DNA of 64,000 bases from Andrena cerasifolii (GCF_050908995.1 NC_135126.1:12586001-12650000); one strand, 5' to 3'. Positions 35,886-49,138 are shown, counted from the stretch's first letter. Translations and numbers: made by a program. Notes: a model not told the origin generated them from the sequence alone.

Positions 35886-38155
35886 GAGCATATATACCAC
35901 TAGGGACACTCGAGACGATGGAAATTGTGCTAGTTGAAGTTGCTCGCACTTAACTCGCGATCCATCTGCGCGTCCTCAGCCATTAATGTCTTCGGCGTAA
36001 TCTCGGGGCTTAGACGCACATGGATCGCACGCAGCTGAAATCGGCGGGGGGGAGGAAACTCCGAGAACTCGATCGATTCCCCGAGCGGTAGGCATCGAAC
36101 GCGTCGTGCGATTTCAAGCCTGCCCAGTGGAATTAATACGAGTAAATTAATAATGAAACGCGCCTCCCTGGCTGGGTTTCTCGTGTTTCCTGATTTAATC
36201 TCTGTACGCGTGCAGCTACTCGGCGCTAGCGCACAAAGGCGAAACGACTTTTCACCGCGAGCCTGGCAACTTTAATGAAAATAGTTCTTACGTTTTTACC
36301 AGCGGGTCTCGAGGGGGGCTTACGCGACCCCTTAACGAAGATTCTAATTAAGCGAGCCTCCCACATCGCGGCCCTAACTCCACCCGTCGCCTCCCCTGCA
36401 TCCGCGAGCGCCATTTCCGAGAGGATAGAATCGGAGGCGCGTACACTTTCGTCGATAACTACGCATCGATACCAACGAGTCGATATTTCCATCCGTCTGG
36501 AAGTCTGTTGTTGAATCGAACGAGCGCCGTTCCGATAAATCGAGATACATCCCGTTTTAAGTCCCTTTCGCGCGTCTCTACGCGTCGGCGTCGCGAGCAT
36601 AACGAGCATAACAAGCATAACGAGCAAACAGGTTGAGCAATCAATTTAATTTCTCTCCTCGTCGCTCCTTCTCTCCTCTCTCATCTTTTTTCCTCCTCTC
36701 TGTTTCGCCTCGTCTCGCGCACCTTCTCCAGCTCCTCCGCCCGTCCTCTTTCTCCTCTTTCCAAGTCTAGCTACTCGTGTGACGTAGCTTAGCTGTTAGC
36801 AGTTAAGAGCAATGGTTATAATGAGACCCCCATTACGGGGCGCGACTTTTAAAAAATCTGTCTCTGACAGCTGGACCACGATGGATTATTCTTTATCCGC
36901 GGGCAGCAGTTTATTTAAAAGTAACGAGATCGCCGCGGATAATGAGCCGTCCTTCTTTATTTCCATCCGCGGCTGTCTATGAACTTCTCTCGGCCTCCCC
37001 CGGGAGAGAGAGCCGCCTTTGTCTCTTATATGGCCGGCCGTAATTGAAGTTTGTATCCAACGTAATAAATGTCCTCCGCATGTACCGTGTAATTAATAAA
37101 TTCCGGGATTAAAGAAGCCGGGCTTCGCGGATCCTGCGAAACTTCCGGCATAGTTCAGCCGGGGCTTCTCGCTTTCCCTATGATCCCATGCAACTTGATA
37201 AGGAAGGCAAAGGGAAGCTCGATGAATTATCCGGCGCTGCTTAGACTCTGTCGAGATTAGACGCGATTCCGATTAGGTCGCAGGGTCGTCTCACGTTCTG
37301 GGGGTCGTATTCCTCTTCGCTCCGTTCCAACGTCGGCTCTCGTTCGCGCGGACCTCTTTTAATTATCAGAGTCAAATAATCGCTCGTTTCAGACGCGAAA
37401 TTAATGGATTCCGCTCCCTCCGCCAGCGACGGCTACATTTATTTTCTCTCGCACCTCCTTTCACCTCCTCCTTCGGCGTCTCCTTTAGCGCCGTAACGGA
37501 ACGGCGGACATATGGGGGGCTGAGGCGCGGGGCGCGGCGACGGCACCATGGAATCTCCATAATTCTGGCTTACAGAAAATGACAGCTTTTAGCGTTGATG
37601 CACAGTTTATACCGGGCGTATTATTTTAAGTGGCGCTGTCTGTATAATTCAAGACTCGGGGTGCACGGACAGAGAGGCAGGGAGAGGGGAAGGGAGCGAG
37701 AGAGCGAGAGAGCGAGATAGGGTGAAGCGGAGCGAGGAAGAGCCTGCGGTATCAATCCGTAAGAGAGAAAGAGATGCGAGGGATGGGTGGGTGGGCGCGA
37801 GAGAGCGCGAGAGAGGTGGTGGCGAGTGAGAGGTGAAACGAGCGAGCGGGTTCGCGGGGGTGGATGGGAGAAGGTCGGCGCGGTAATGGCATCGTCGTGT
37901 CGCCAGCTTAAAGCTCCAGTGATTCTCAATCACGCGAATCCATTCTCCGTGTCCATCGCGTTGGCGCCAAGTCCGCGACGCGAACGGAACCTCCCCCGAC
38001 TGCGCTGAGATATACTCGCAGCTTCCGTCGATGTCGACGACATTTCCATCCGACTGCTGTAAAATATAATAAACCCGGCCACCAGTCGGCCTCTTCTCGC
38101 GACGAAATTTAAATTCGCGCGTGCAATGGACACGGCGGGCCAGCAGGGGAGGGCA
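35886..38155. other. Unassigned DNA with short tandem repeats
   Basis: No gene was recognised. Four 9-bp units CGAGCATAA (the last diverged) lie at 36594-36629, and their minus-strand translation gives the artefactual MLVMLVMLVML peptide. A GA-rich tract occupies about 37670-37870. Confidence 0.45.
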
Positions 38156-38160
38156 CGCCG

Positions 38161-39054
38161 CACAGTGGGCCGGATTTCAAATTTCCCACCTTTCGGGTCT
38201 TCCTTTTAAGATATCGGAATGAAATTTAGGCCTAAAAATAGGAAAAAATTATTCCTTTCTAATGATGTATAATTTAATATCTTTTATATTTATTTATTTA
38301 TTTATTTTTTTAATATTTTTAACTTATTTGTGTTAAAAAAATTTAATTCTGTTTATTTGGTACCTTATTTAAAGCCCTTTACAGTGGTTTAAGCAAAATG
38401 TTTGGGAAAAATTTCGTTTCCAAGTTATAAGGAAAATTCGAATAATAAAGAAAAGTAGCAACAAATCGGTTTGTTTAAATTAAAGATCAGACTTTTGCGA
38501 TAAATATTTTCTTTTATTAGTAACTAATATCAACAACCCTTTAAAAAATATTTTTATATGCATTAACGAAAATAGCGACATTTTTCAATTTTGATTAGGA
38601 ATATCTTCCAAACGCCAAAAAGTTCCACTTTCGGACCAATTGCAATATTTTCAGCACACTCTCCTCTAAATAATGACGTAACGATCATTTTCCCGCTCGT
38701 CCCACTGCTCAAATTATTATCGTTTAAAGTTATCACCGTTCGGTCAGTCCGTAGGGTAAAGGTGGGATAGTTTTCCTATCAATTTTCCTTATAACTTGGA
38801 AACGAAAAGTTTCCCAAACATTTTGCTTAAACCACTGTAAAGGGCTTTAAATAAGGTACCAAATAAACAGAATTAAATTTTTTTTAACACAAATAAGTTA
38901 AAAATATTAAAAAATAAATAAATAAATGTAAAAGATATTAAATTATACATCATTAGAAAGGAATAATTGTTTCCTAATTTTAGGCGTAAATTTCATTCCG
39001 ATATCTTAAAAGGAAGACCCGAAGGGTGGGAAATTTTAAATCCGGCCCACTGTG
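38161..39054. mobile_element. Transib-like nonautonomous transposon 2 with ~270-bp TIRs
   Basis: Both ends begin CACAGTGGGCCGGATTT and are flanked by perfect 5-bp direct repeats CGCCG (38156-38160 and 39055-39059). The inverted arms extend to about 38434 and from about 38785, with only scattered differences. They share long runs such as GGTACCTTATTTAAAGCCC. A CACAGTGG start plus a 5-bp GC-rich duplication fits Transib. Unlike the other two copies, no ACAAAA-type nonamer is seen at 12 or 23 bp from the heptamer. There is no transposase frame. The long AT-rich arms could fold into a large hairpin. Confidence 0.8.
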
Positions 39055-39059
39055 CGCCG

Positions 39060-40562
39060 ACCCGAAGGAAGAAACCGAGAAAAAGAGAGAAAGGGATGAA
39101 GACTGGAGGAGAAAAAAGAGGCGCAGAATGGGACCAGCTGCGGTCTCCTCTAATCTTCGTACATGGCTCGGCCCCGCCGAATTAATACGAGAGCCTCGAA
39201 GAAAAGATAAACATTCCTGTGAATACTCTGGGGGTATACACGCGAAGCGCACGCACATGCGGGCAATCCTGGGCCACCATGTGCACGTTGCCTGGCAAGA
39301 TGTTTTGACCGACGAGATCCCGTCGTCACGGATGTCGTTTCTGCTTAATTGTTCGCCGTCCCCTTCGTATCTTCCTTCTTGGTACTGTCGGCGAAGCACC
39401 GCCCCGGACGAAACGAACGCGGTTCCTCCGCGACCACGTCCCAGTCGCTCGCTCGCAACCGTTCCGATGAATGACCGTAATTTCATTACGCCTCGACTTT
39501 GCAAGCATCAACGCGTCGTTAATATTCTCTGCGGCACCCCCGGCACCCTAATCGAGTCGGCGTTAAATTCCGCCGCCGTTGATGCGCCGTGAAGAAATCC
39601 GTCTTCGTTCGGCAATAGGCGTATTTAACGATATAAGTAACTCGGCGGGAATTTAAGGGACGATTGGGGTGCTAGCGCGTTGTGACGGTGGTTAAGGCCA
39701 GGAGGCAGAGAGGGGCAGATGACGACAGGGAAGAAATCAGGGTAAGAGAGAGGGAACGATGACGAGAGAGAGGGATGTACACTGGGAGCAACGGGGTAGG
39801 ATAGATAGATAGAGGGCAGAGGGGGAGAGAGAGAGAGAGAGAGAAAGAGACAGGGAGAAAGAGAGATAGCGAGAGAGAGCGAGCGAGGGCCGATAGACGT
39901 AGGCGCCGGCCAAGTTGCGCCGCTGATTGCACCACAAAGGGTGCAATTATGCGGCCCTCCAGCAATCACCGCGCATTCTGCCCGCCATTTGACCCCTCGA
40001 CACCCCTCGAACCCCTGAAAGCCCCCCACGCTTCGAGCCACCTACCGCCCGGGGTATATAGGCGCGCGCTGCACACTCTGCGAGCACGACAGACATATCA
40101 CCGCTCGGGGCCACCGTCGCTTTTTATTTAAATGCGCCCCCTCGACGAGTCCGACACCCTGAATGCCCCACGGAGTCTATGCAATTTAACCTGGTGTCGC
40201 GAGAAAAAATCTGTTAATGAACGATTGTCGGCTACTGGGATTCGGATGAAAATATCCTGAAAATTGGACGCCTTTCTTCCCTCCTTTCTTCCGCTCGTTC
40301 GTTCCCCTCTCGTCATGCTCGCCAAACGATTCGTACACCGATCAAACGTTTATTCAACGGCCTCGTGGATCCCCTCGTCCCCCCAATTTCTCCACGTTCA
40401 CCATCGCCGTTTTCCTCCTTTTTATCAGTTTCATTAACCAGTTAAGTTTGCACCCACGCTTCTACAGTTTCATGCCAGCACTCGGTACGTACATATACCG
40501 GTATCCGCGTAGATTTCATTGCCCGAAGGTCGCATTCGCGTTGCACGCTACCCCGAATGGAC
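39060..40562. other. Unassigned DNA with a GA-rich tract
   Basis: Purine-rich (GA)n/(GATA)n sequence lies at about 39790-39870. The frames of 174 and 188 codons at 38980-39592 run across the transposon boundary on opposite strands and show no domain. No gene is called. Confidence 0.45.
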
Positions 40563-41637
40563 TTAAGGGGGTATTCTAGTCTAGACACTCGTTTTTGAAG
40601 GTGATATTTGAAAATTAATTCTGGGAAACCTTTCGCACCTACAGGGCAGGGGTTTTGCACACATATTTAGTAGTGTTTCAACTATCAACACAAATTTTTG
40701 GAATGCATTAGATTGAAATTTGTACAAGTTACACGCCGAAGCGCAAGTCGTGTCATCAAAAACTGGCCCCATCGGGCGCACGAATTGCGGCCGTCCTAGT
40801 CATCTGAAACGAAAGTACCAGAGATTTTTTTAATCTATATGAGTATAGTTATCGCCCGAACTAGATGTAACCAAGTCCGGACATTGTTACCGAAATCACA
40901 GCTGTTTGAAAATTTATAATTGATTTTTTCGACTTTTCTTGAGCTAAAACAAGGTGTGGGGAAGGTTGTATTAAAACTATTGATATAATTCTAGTTCCGG
41001 CTATAGGTACACATTCACTTTGAATGTGTGTCAAATCTTAGCTCATTTGGTAATTTTTTCGTAGAAAAATATTTACGCTTATAATAAAGTAACAACGGAC
41101 ATCCAAGATGCATTTTTAAAAATTTGGTTTTCCGGAGAGCACTACCATTCGGAACCAGATTATCTAAAATAAAAAAACAAAAAATATTTCATGAGTATAT
41201 TAATGTATCCTCAGGTTGACGCAGAGAATTTTCCGAAATATTAATTTAAAACAAAATGGCTGCTATTTAAAGTTGAAATCCTAATTGTTTCGCGTGATTT
41301 TTGCACGATTTCAACTTTAAATAGCCACCATTTTGTTTTAAATTAATATTTCGGAAAATTCTCTCCGTCAACCTGAGGATACATTAATATACTAATGAAA
41401 TCTTTTTTGTTTTTTGATTTTAGATAATCTGGTTAATTTTTAAAAATGCTTCTTGCATGTCGGTTGTTACTTTATTATAAACGTAAATATTTTTCTACGA
41501 AAAAATTAACAAATGTTCTTTAAATGTTGCTCTTTTAAGTCCAAAATGTTCTGTAAGAATATATGCATCCGCTTTTTCAAAAAAAATTCACAAACATTCG
41601 CCTCTTTTCGGCCGCCTGACTAGGTACAACCCCTTAA
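40563..41637. mobile_element. TTAA-flanked, piggyBac-like nonautonomous element with internal palindrome
   Basis: TTAA at 40563-40566 and 41634-41637 brackets inverted ends GGGGGTATTCTAGTC and GGGGTTGTACCTAGTC. A TTAA duplication is the piggyBac hallmark. The interior holds a second, much longer inverted repeat: arms at about 41047-41280 and 41307-41511, nearly identical apart from a ~27-bp deletion in the right arm, around a 26-bp loop. The arms share AGTATATTAATGTATCCTCA and ATTTTCCGAAATATTAATTT. No transposase is encoded. The outer TIRs are short and diverged, so the piggyBac assignment is moderate. The palindrome itself is certain. Confidence 0.7.
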
Positions 41638-44600
41638 CGGATGGTTAATTACGCTTAACGGACCCGCCCGCGACACGGTCGATTTTCATAGGGCGACTTT
41701 TCGCTCCCCTTTGCCGGGCCAGCAGTCCCGATGACGCTCGGTTCGACGAAACCCTGAAGCGTATCGTAGACGAGAACCAAACGAACGTAATTCGTGGCTT
41801 TTTGCCTATTACCCGGGAGCACTCACGATGTACCGATTATGGAGAAAGGGCGAGCGGTGGCCGAAAAAAGCGGCTGGCAGCGCGAAAAAACGACGAGACA
41901 AGAGAGAAAGAGGGGCGATATCGTGGGACGATGGAGGAGGTGTGTTATACATATATACGGCGGAAGAAACGTTCCAGATGTGTTCCCGGCTTCTGAGCAA
42001 GTTCAGAGTCAAGTTGCCAGACTCGGGGTCCCCTCGGCCATGGCTCGCAGGCAGGAAGTGCCGCATTAAAGCCGCTAATCTGCCTGTTTTCATAGCTCCT
42101 CCGTTGCCCCCAGCACCCGGCTCCCTGCTCCCTGCGCCGACTCGCTACTCTTTCTGGCTTTTGTGCTGACTATCGCTCGTAAAGCAGCTGTTTATGCCTG
42201 TTCGTTAACGAAACGAACGACCGGACGATCGATACGCGGTGTCAGCGACGGGATTGCGACGACTTACTGCACACACGGTCACGCGACAAGAAGAATGTTC
42301 CCGCGATGGAAAAAAAAAAACCGTGCCACCACCATTCCCCGCCGTATTGGCGATCATTGATTTCGCCGATGGACCGTCGCCAGCCTTCGTCGAACGAGCT
42401 GTCGTCGTGAGTCCTTCCATTAAACGAATGTGCTCTGTAGCTTGCGCCGCGACACCGTCTAGCGCATGTATTTTTAGACGAGCGTCCCGTAGAGCGAGAC
42501 CAGGTTTAAAGTAAATTTTAAAAACGTATCCGCCGGCTCCCGACGAAAATCTCTCCCAACGGCCCGTTTCTGTAATCCGAGGACATTAATTTGTTGGCAG
42601 GACGGACTTAAGAGTGTCGACCCGGGCGTCTCCCCTCTAGGGACTCCTTGTATTTTCTCAGGTTATCTGGGCAGAGCCCGGGGAACGGCGCGGGACGTGC
42701 CGGCCAAATTTTACGATCCCTGTCGCTCGTGTTGCTCCACGGGACCGAGCGCCTCCGTCTGTCCGTCTGTCGGGGTTTTCAAATATTGGTTTTTGGATTT
42801 CGCCATGTGCTCCGGCGGCAATCGTCGCGCCCGAGAAATCGTCTCGTAGATAAACAAATACGATCCAATCCTAAATCAAATATCAGCGGGTACACGGCAC
42901 ACATACGCGGGTAAGTCAATAGGGGGCGTGGAATTTTTGGTAATGGACTTTCCGCCGAAGCCGTGTCGGCGATGACGCGACAAGTGGCCGTAAAGTGGCC
43001 GTAAAGCGGCGATCGCGACGCGATTTTGGCTTGACCGACGCGTAAAATTGGCCGGTCTCGTTCGCGGAGGCCCCTTTGCTGGCGTCTAGTGGCGAACGGG
43101 CGCGTATCAGTGCTGTCGGCGGCAGAGATCCCGGGGCAGAGGTGGCTCGCAAGCAAGAACGGGCGGGCAGGCGGGAGGTTATTGCCTGTTGGGTGATTTA
43201 TCTAGTAATACTAGCCGACAGGCCACGAGGCTGGGGGCACGGGCTGGGGGGCAAACCCGTGCCTTCTACCCCTACCCCGTGGGGGCCAACCACCGGCACC
43301 GGTGGAAATTAAAAACTCACTTTATTACACGTCTCATTCTGTGCTCCCTGGCCGCCCTCTGCCCTCTTCCCTCTTCCCTGTTCCCTCGGCCCAGCCACGG
43401 GCGAACCGTCTATACGATCCTCCTCTTGCTCTCCTTTCCTCTTGCCGCTCCTCTCTGGCTGTGCTCTCGTCACATCCTGCCGCCCCTGCAGCGCCTCGTC
43501 CACCGCGGACCGACTTAATATGAGGCCGGCCATACCTGATGGAACGAATATTATTAAAGTTCGCCCGCACGCGAAACCCGTGAAATATCGCTGCTCCCTT
43601 TCCCCCTTTTCCTCCTTGCTCTCCTTCCTCTGGGCACGGCGCCGCTCCGCTCCGCGTGGTCTCTTCTCCTGGCCGCCGCTAGACCCTTCACCTCCTCCAC
43701 TCCCAGTCGACGCTGCCTCTTGCTTCCCGCGGCCTTTTATTATCTGCCTGCAGCTTATACTCGAGACGATGGCGAACTCGCGGAAGCAAAAATAATCGCG
43801 GGTAAGCCGCGATGTAAATACGCTCGGTCCCACCCCTATCACCCACCCACTCATCCCTCTTCCCTCGGTTTCCGCTTGCTGCACCGGAACGATTCGATTT
43901 TTCAAGCTTCCGCGCCGCGGATCGAGCTCCCACCGCCGCGCGATAGATTATTTATGATTCTATGCTTTTATCCGTATTACTCGGTCCATAGCGGAGGCGG
44001 CGATGTCGGCGGCGCGGTTATGTATTAAGAACGTTCCGGCGCGGCGCGGTGTCTTGTCGCGGGACAAAGTGTTCCCGTACAAGCGGAAGAGATGTCGCCA
44101 AACGTCCGCGTCCCCCCGCCGAACGCTGCGACAGCGACAGCGGCAGCTCGCGCGACGATGTTTCTCGATTATTACGCGGATGATGTCGCGGACACGCGAT
44201 GTCTCTGTTACCCGCGTCCTCCTCTAATGTAATAGCGCGAAATTGTTCAGCTCGCGGGGCGCCCTCGTGCCTGGGGTAGGACTCTTCCGAATTTCATTAA
44301 AATTTCAACTGGTACCTCGACGTCACACGATTTCTCAGTTTCCCTTCCGGTTTTTTCCCCCCCTCGGCAAGGGCGAACGACGGTAATTCGAAAATTCGCC
44401 TCGAAACTGGCTCTCCGAGGCAAACATTATCGTCTCGTCCCCTCTGGTTTCTTCCGACGACGACGGCTGAATCTTGCTGCTCGCGGGGGATGCCTCTGTA
44501 TAATCCGCAGACAATCAAGATCGGGCGGATGAAGCGGGCCCGGGTAGCGCGATTGATTCAATTTCCAGCGCAAAGGGGGCGGTTATGGACGGAAAATTGA

Positions 44601-44800
44601 AGCACGACGTTGATCGGCCTGAAAACGCCCATGAAACATACTTTATCCATTGAGCTAAGGTAAACCGACCAGTGAATGACCGAATTGTTGAATTTATGCA
44701 CCTTTGAGATTAATATTTGAATATATTTATGTGTAACAACAAAACAACTGTTGAAATTGCATTTAAATTTATTTTTCTTGAAATTTCTATACAGATAATT
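41638..44800. other. Unassigned GC-rich DNA
   Basis: No gene was recognised. Long frames at 43309-43905 (198 codons, minus) and 43442-43795 are opposed and low in complexity. GTGGCCGTAAA occurs twice in tandem near 42985-43010. At 44606-44657 (minus strand) an A-box-like TAGCTCAATGG and a B-box-like GATCAACGTC are spaced as in tRNA-derived promoters. They sit just left of the truncated long-TIR element. Confidence 0.4.
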
Positions 44801-45428
44801 ACTATTTTTCACGAGAATACCGAAAATACTGAAAGAAAAATTTGTTTTAACCCATCGTATATAAATACTTTCCTACGCTAGGCTATTGTTTTGAAAACGC
44901 GTGCGCGCGGACTGACAATGGGAACCGTGCAGTTCCAAGCGGTGTGCACGATCGTAAGTTTTATTTTTTTATTAACTGTTCCCAAAATCTCTCCACTTCT
45001 TTGAAAAAGGCATTTATTAGTTGAAGACTTAACGAATCGAATGGTATTTTTTTCAAGCCGAACCGTGGGTGGGTACGACGTCAAATCGCGATTTAAAACT
45101 TCGACATCGATTACTGTTAAGTTTATTAACAATAAACAAAATATTCTATACACGTTTTGAGAAAGCATTCCTTCAGCTTTAAAACGAACCCAAGACGGTG
45201 GCATTATCTTTAAAAATGACCGAGATATGACAGTTTAAGTGACGCCGCGTCAGCCGATTTTCTTTGAATTCCCGAAGCTTTAACATTAAATATTTCGGAA
45301 ACTATTTGACATAGGCCGTTGAAATTTAGTATACTTTGTTTTTGCAAGGTTATCGAGAAATGCTGTAATTTTGAAGCGAATCGGTGAAACTAAATTTTTC
45401 ACCTATCCGTTTTGACGTGAAATAGCTC
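44801..45428. mobile_element. Long-TIR transposon, one-ended (truncated) copy
   Basis: This matches 29649-30274 in the same orientation at high identity, to the end word AATAGCT. The left arm of the complete copy is missing and replaced by unrelated sequence. The 108-codon minus-strand frame (44878-45204) is retained, with about 10 residue differences from its counterpart at 29726-30052. It contains KAEGMLSQNVYRIFCLLLIN. Confidence 0.85.
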
Positions 45429-45451
45429 GCATGCGGTCAATTACTGGTTGT

Positions 45452-45716
45452 ATAAGAATACCTGGAGAGAGAACAGAGCAATGACGGCCGGTCCGAGAAA
45501 GAGGGAAGTAACGGGTGAACCTATCTCTGTCTTACCACAGGCTGTGGATGTATAAAGTTATCTGCGAACACAAAATACATACATAACACAGATAGTACAG
45601 ATAAAGATTGATAATAGGAAGAAGGAGGATAGGTTCACTCGTTATCTTCTATTTCCCTCGGACCGCTGTGGCCTCTACTTCTTCCCACTGCTGTTCTCTC
45701 TCCAGGTATTCTTATA
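45452..45716. mobile_element. MITE with ~80-bp TIRs, superfamily unknown
   Basis: The ends are TATAAGAATACCTGGAGAGA and its exact inverted counterpart. They continue with GAACAG, then a more diverged part ending in GTGAACCTATC near 45530 and in reverse near 45630. It starts only 24 bp after the truncated long-TIR copy. TA lies at both edges, so TA may be the target duplication, but the palindromic ends leave this open. It has no coding capacity. Confidence 0.75.
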
Positions 45717-46553
45717 GCTCAATGACTTTATCTTATCGGCAGGCATTGGCGAGGAATGTTCGCGCGTGCGTCGCCTAATCACCTAGCGTCGCAGCTGCGT
45801 CTTTCGCACCCCCTAGACGTCGTTAGCCTTACGCATCGGCGCGTACTTGTGTGGGTGTGCACGAGCGGCCGCGCGTGCATAGACCTCGATGACGTACCCG
45901 TCGGTATCTGGCTCGTTTTATTAATGTCAATAAGGCAATTATTGTCGATGAATGGCGTGGGTGGGTATCTCGCTCATACCGCTGTCGTGCCGAGTTACCT
46001 GCCTCTGGTATCGATGGCTACGAACGGGTTTTTAATGCGCTCGAATGGAACAAGTTATACCACGGAGCGCGAGCAAACGCCCCTCCGCACGGCGACCGGT
46101 TTCGTATTGATGAAGATCGAACGGCTGCACGCAAGAGAGGGTTCTGGCAAATAGCCGCCCAATGTTTTCCAACGGATAATTCCGTAGTAAGCAAACAAGG
46201 ACCGCGGCGAAATAAAACGACAAGTCAAATAAAAACGCAGAAACAAACAGAAATGTAACTGTTTCATTTGAAAATGGCTCCGCGATTGGACCCTCCGCAA
46301 CCCCCGCCGCATCGCCCGACACACCCCCTGGCACGCTGTTCGCGGACGCGTGGTGCGTTTCGCAATTGGGGGGCTTATTGAAAATTATTCACGGTAACCG
46401 CTTTAAAACTAATTTCTTTTCCGGCTGGCTCCTTGAACGTTTGCGCGTTGCTCGACGCGCTCGCTGAACGAAATATACGGGGGTTGGGGGAGAATAATAT
46501 AGGAAAGAGGGGTTTCTCCAGTCTCCGCTAAGCAATATCCATCCACCCCACAT

Positions 46554-46554
46554 G

Positions 46555-46592
<38 letters not shown>

Positions 46593-46598
46593 TGCCTG
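46554..46598. repeat. (TGCC)n microsatellite
   Basis: About ten tetranucleotide units with one TGTC interruption near the right end. Confidence 0.95.
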
Positions 46599-49138
46599 TT
46601 CGTATTATCGGTGTGTACAGACGGGCTCTCAGCAATTTATCCATTACGGTCCCAGTCGCGCGCGCACTATTATTGCATTTTTCGAAATTATTGCTCGCCG
46701 GCATCGACATCGCGCCACCATCTTGATTGACAGGGTGCGCCTTTATCGCGCACACGACCGTGCAGAATGCGTGCGACATCGATCTATCGGCCCTTTTCGG
46801 TAACGGTGAACGTGCCCGTTTGGTGGAGATATCAGCTGGTTTATCGATAACAGAGGCTCGCGCTACCAAAGAACGGTAATGGATTACACATACACTTTGA
46901 TGATCACGTACCAAGGATAGTGCGAGTTGTGCATCTGAACACTCCGAACGATCTTTTATTGGGGCTGTAAGAAATTGTATAACGAGGAACGTACAATTTA
47001 TAGAAGGGACGAAGACAGTAGCACACTAGAGTGCATAGAGAGTCTCAAGAAACCACAACGGCATTGTTAACATTAGCGTATCAAGGGCCCCGGACACGCC
47101 GCGTTGGATCCAAACGACCCTGTGACGAGTGAAGAAGAACTCATTCAGTGGCTTGTACCTCGAAGGGCGTCTCTTATGCACCACTCGGGCGCGCTCCAGC
47201 TTTGAGCCTCCAAGTATAACTTATACATGTATGCACATCCGACCGAGCTTCTGCTATCTACGAATCGAGACATACGTAGGTACATGTAGGATCAATTATC
47301 CTGAGTGTGCTGGAAGCTGATCTTGCCCGAGGAGACGTCACGGGACCGGAAAAGCTGGCTCAAAAGGAAAAGAGGGAGAGAGTCGGCCGGGGCGACGCGG
47401 TAATACATCGTGTCCGAGGCAACTGGAAGGATATACGTGTTCGTTTGGGGCAGCAAAGTCCGCAGAGGCCCAGTAAAGGTTGGCGCGGTAAAAAATTCAG
47501 AGGGTGAATAAATCAAGGAACGTCGCAGCAGCCGAGCTCGCGCTCGCGCTCTCTTTCTCGCGATCTCGGTATAACCACGGCCGATGCGTGACACCGATCC
47601 CGAGTCGGCCCCGGCTCCTCTTTCTTTTGTACATACTTTATGACGAATAATGCGTGAAAAGGGACAGGACCAGCCAGACGCCTCGCGCGTCTCGTTTCAC
47701 CCGGGCACATTCCCACGTACATACATACGCGTACGTTCCAGCGTAATCCTCTGATCCGTCTTTGGGTGCCCGATGATTTAGGGGCGCCCCATGTGCTGTC
47801 TTCTATTAAAAACTACGATTAACCACGGTGACACTTGTGCATTGAAACGCGATGCATTGTCGGGGCTTGTACAAAGTGTCCTTCAATGGAAGTGGTCCTC
47901 TGCATAAACCACCCTGCTTGTATTCCGGGGCACCCTTCGGGCTTATTAAAATGTGCGGCTCCGGTACGTGCGCATCGGAACTGGAAACGACGCGGTGCCT
48001 GTAACGTTTCAAAGTGGTCCGAAAGCAGCGCTCCTTCGCTACGGCGACGTCAACTGCCCCTTTGCCCCTTTACCTCGGAGTTTCTCGTCAAAACAAGGAT
48101 GCCGCGTGTACCTTTCACGCTGCGATCTATTTGGGGAGGGAAGGATTAAGAGTCTGAGGAAGAAGTATCGAGAAGTTGAGCAGGCGAGAGGGATGCCAGG
48201 AGGTAGGAGAAATACGGAGACAGGGGAGAGGTGAGGATGGCGAGGGTGGCGAAGCGGGAAAGAGAGGAGGATAGGAGAGAGAGAAACGTGTCTATACGGT
48301 GGGTATAGATCGCACCGTATCGTTGAGTAAGTTGGAAACGGAGGGCAGGAGGCTCGGGGGGATGGTGGCTCATCTTGTAATGGACTCAGAAGACAGGCGA
48401 GTCGGCTAATGGACCTCTGCTCTTCCAGAAAAGCTCTCGGTATCTGTGCCACACGAGCATCGATGCCATCGGGCTGCGTCCTTCCAAAATCCGCAACGCG
48501 CCATCAGCATACCGTTCCTGTTTTTCGGCGATCGGCAGACGGGAAACAGAATCGATTATTTGCACGTCGCCGGCCTGGCCGTCGCGCCTCGGTATTGCAC
48601 GACGGGATCTAATAGGCGAAAACTGACCGGTTGTTTTGCAAGTTCACGCTCGGAAAAATATTCGACGTAGGAGGAAGGCAGCACGATATCTACGTGTTTG
48701 GATAGCAACAACAGCGGTGTACGAAACCGCGCGGACGGCCACAGGCTACGCTCTGCCCGCTCTGCTCGCTCCCGTCGTCGAGCGTTCCGGTGCACAAATA
48801 TTTTCTCGCGGATATGTAAACGAGCTGGCATTTTTAAGGGAGTCCGTCGGGCTCCCGAGCGAAAACACGGTCCTGACCGTTAATAACATTGAAGAGACCC
48901 TGTGAACCATGCTCGGAGGGAAACCGTTTCCCTTCAACGAAACACGAAAACAAGACTGTTGGGAGTAATTAACGAATAATTAAGAGGAGCGACGCAAACG
49001 AAAATACATGCCCCGATCGTGCATTTGCGTGCACGTCCGTTTGCGTGTTTCGCAGGGGATAGGATCGCCGTGTTGGACGGATAGAAGTTGACTGGACACG
49101 GGGAGAAAGAGAGAGACGGGTGGAGACTGACAGAGAGG

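Noticed and set aside
36594..36629. MLVMLVMLVML repeat peptide
   Set aside because: Translation of a four-unit 9-bp tandem repeat.
39026..39592. 188-codon plus-strand frame
   Set aside because: It begins inside the right arm of the Transib-like element and continues into unrelated flank, so it cannot be one ancestral gene.
43309..43905. 198-codon minus-strand frame
   Set aside because: Glycine/arginine/glutamate-rich translation of a purine tract, with an opposed frame on the plus strand and no domain.
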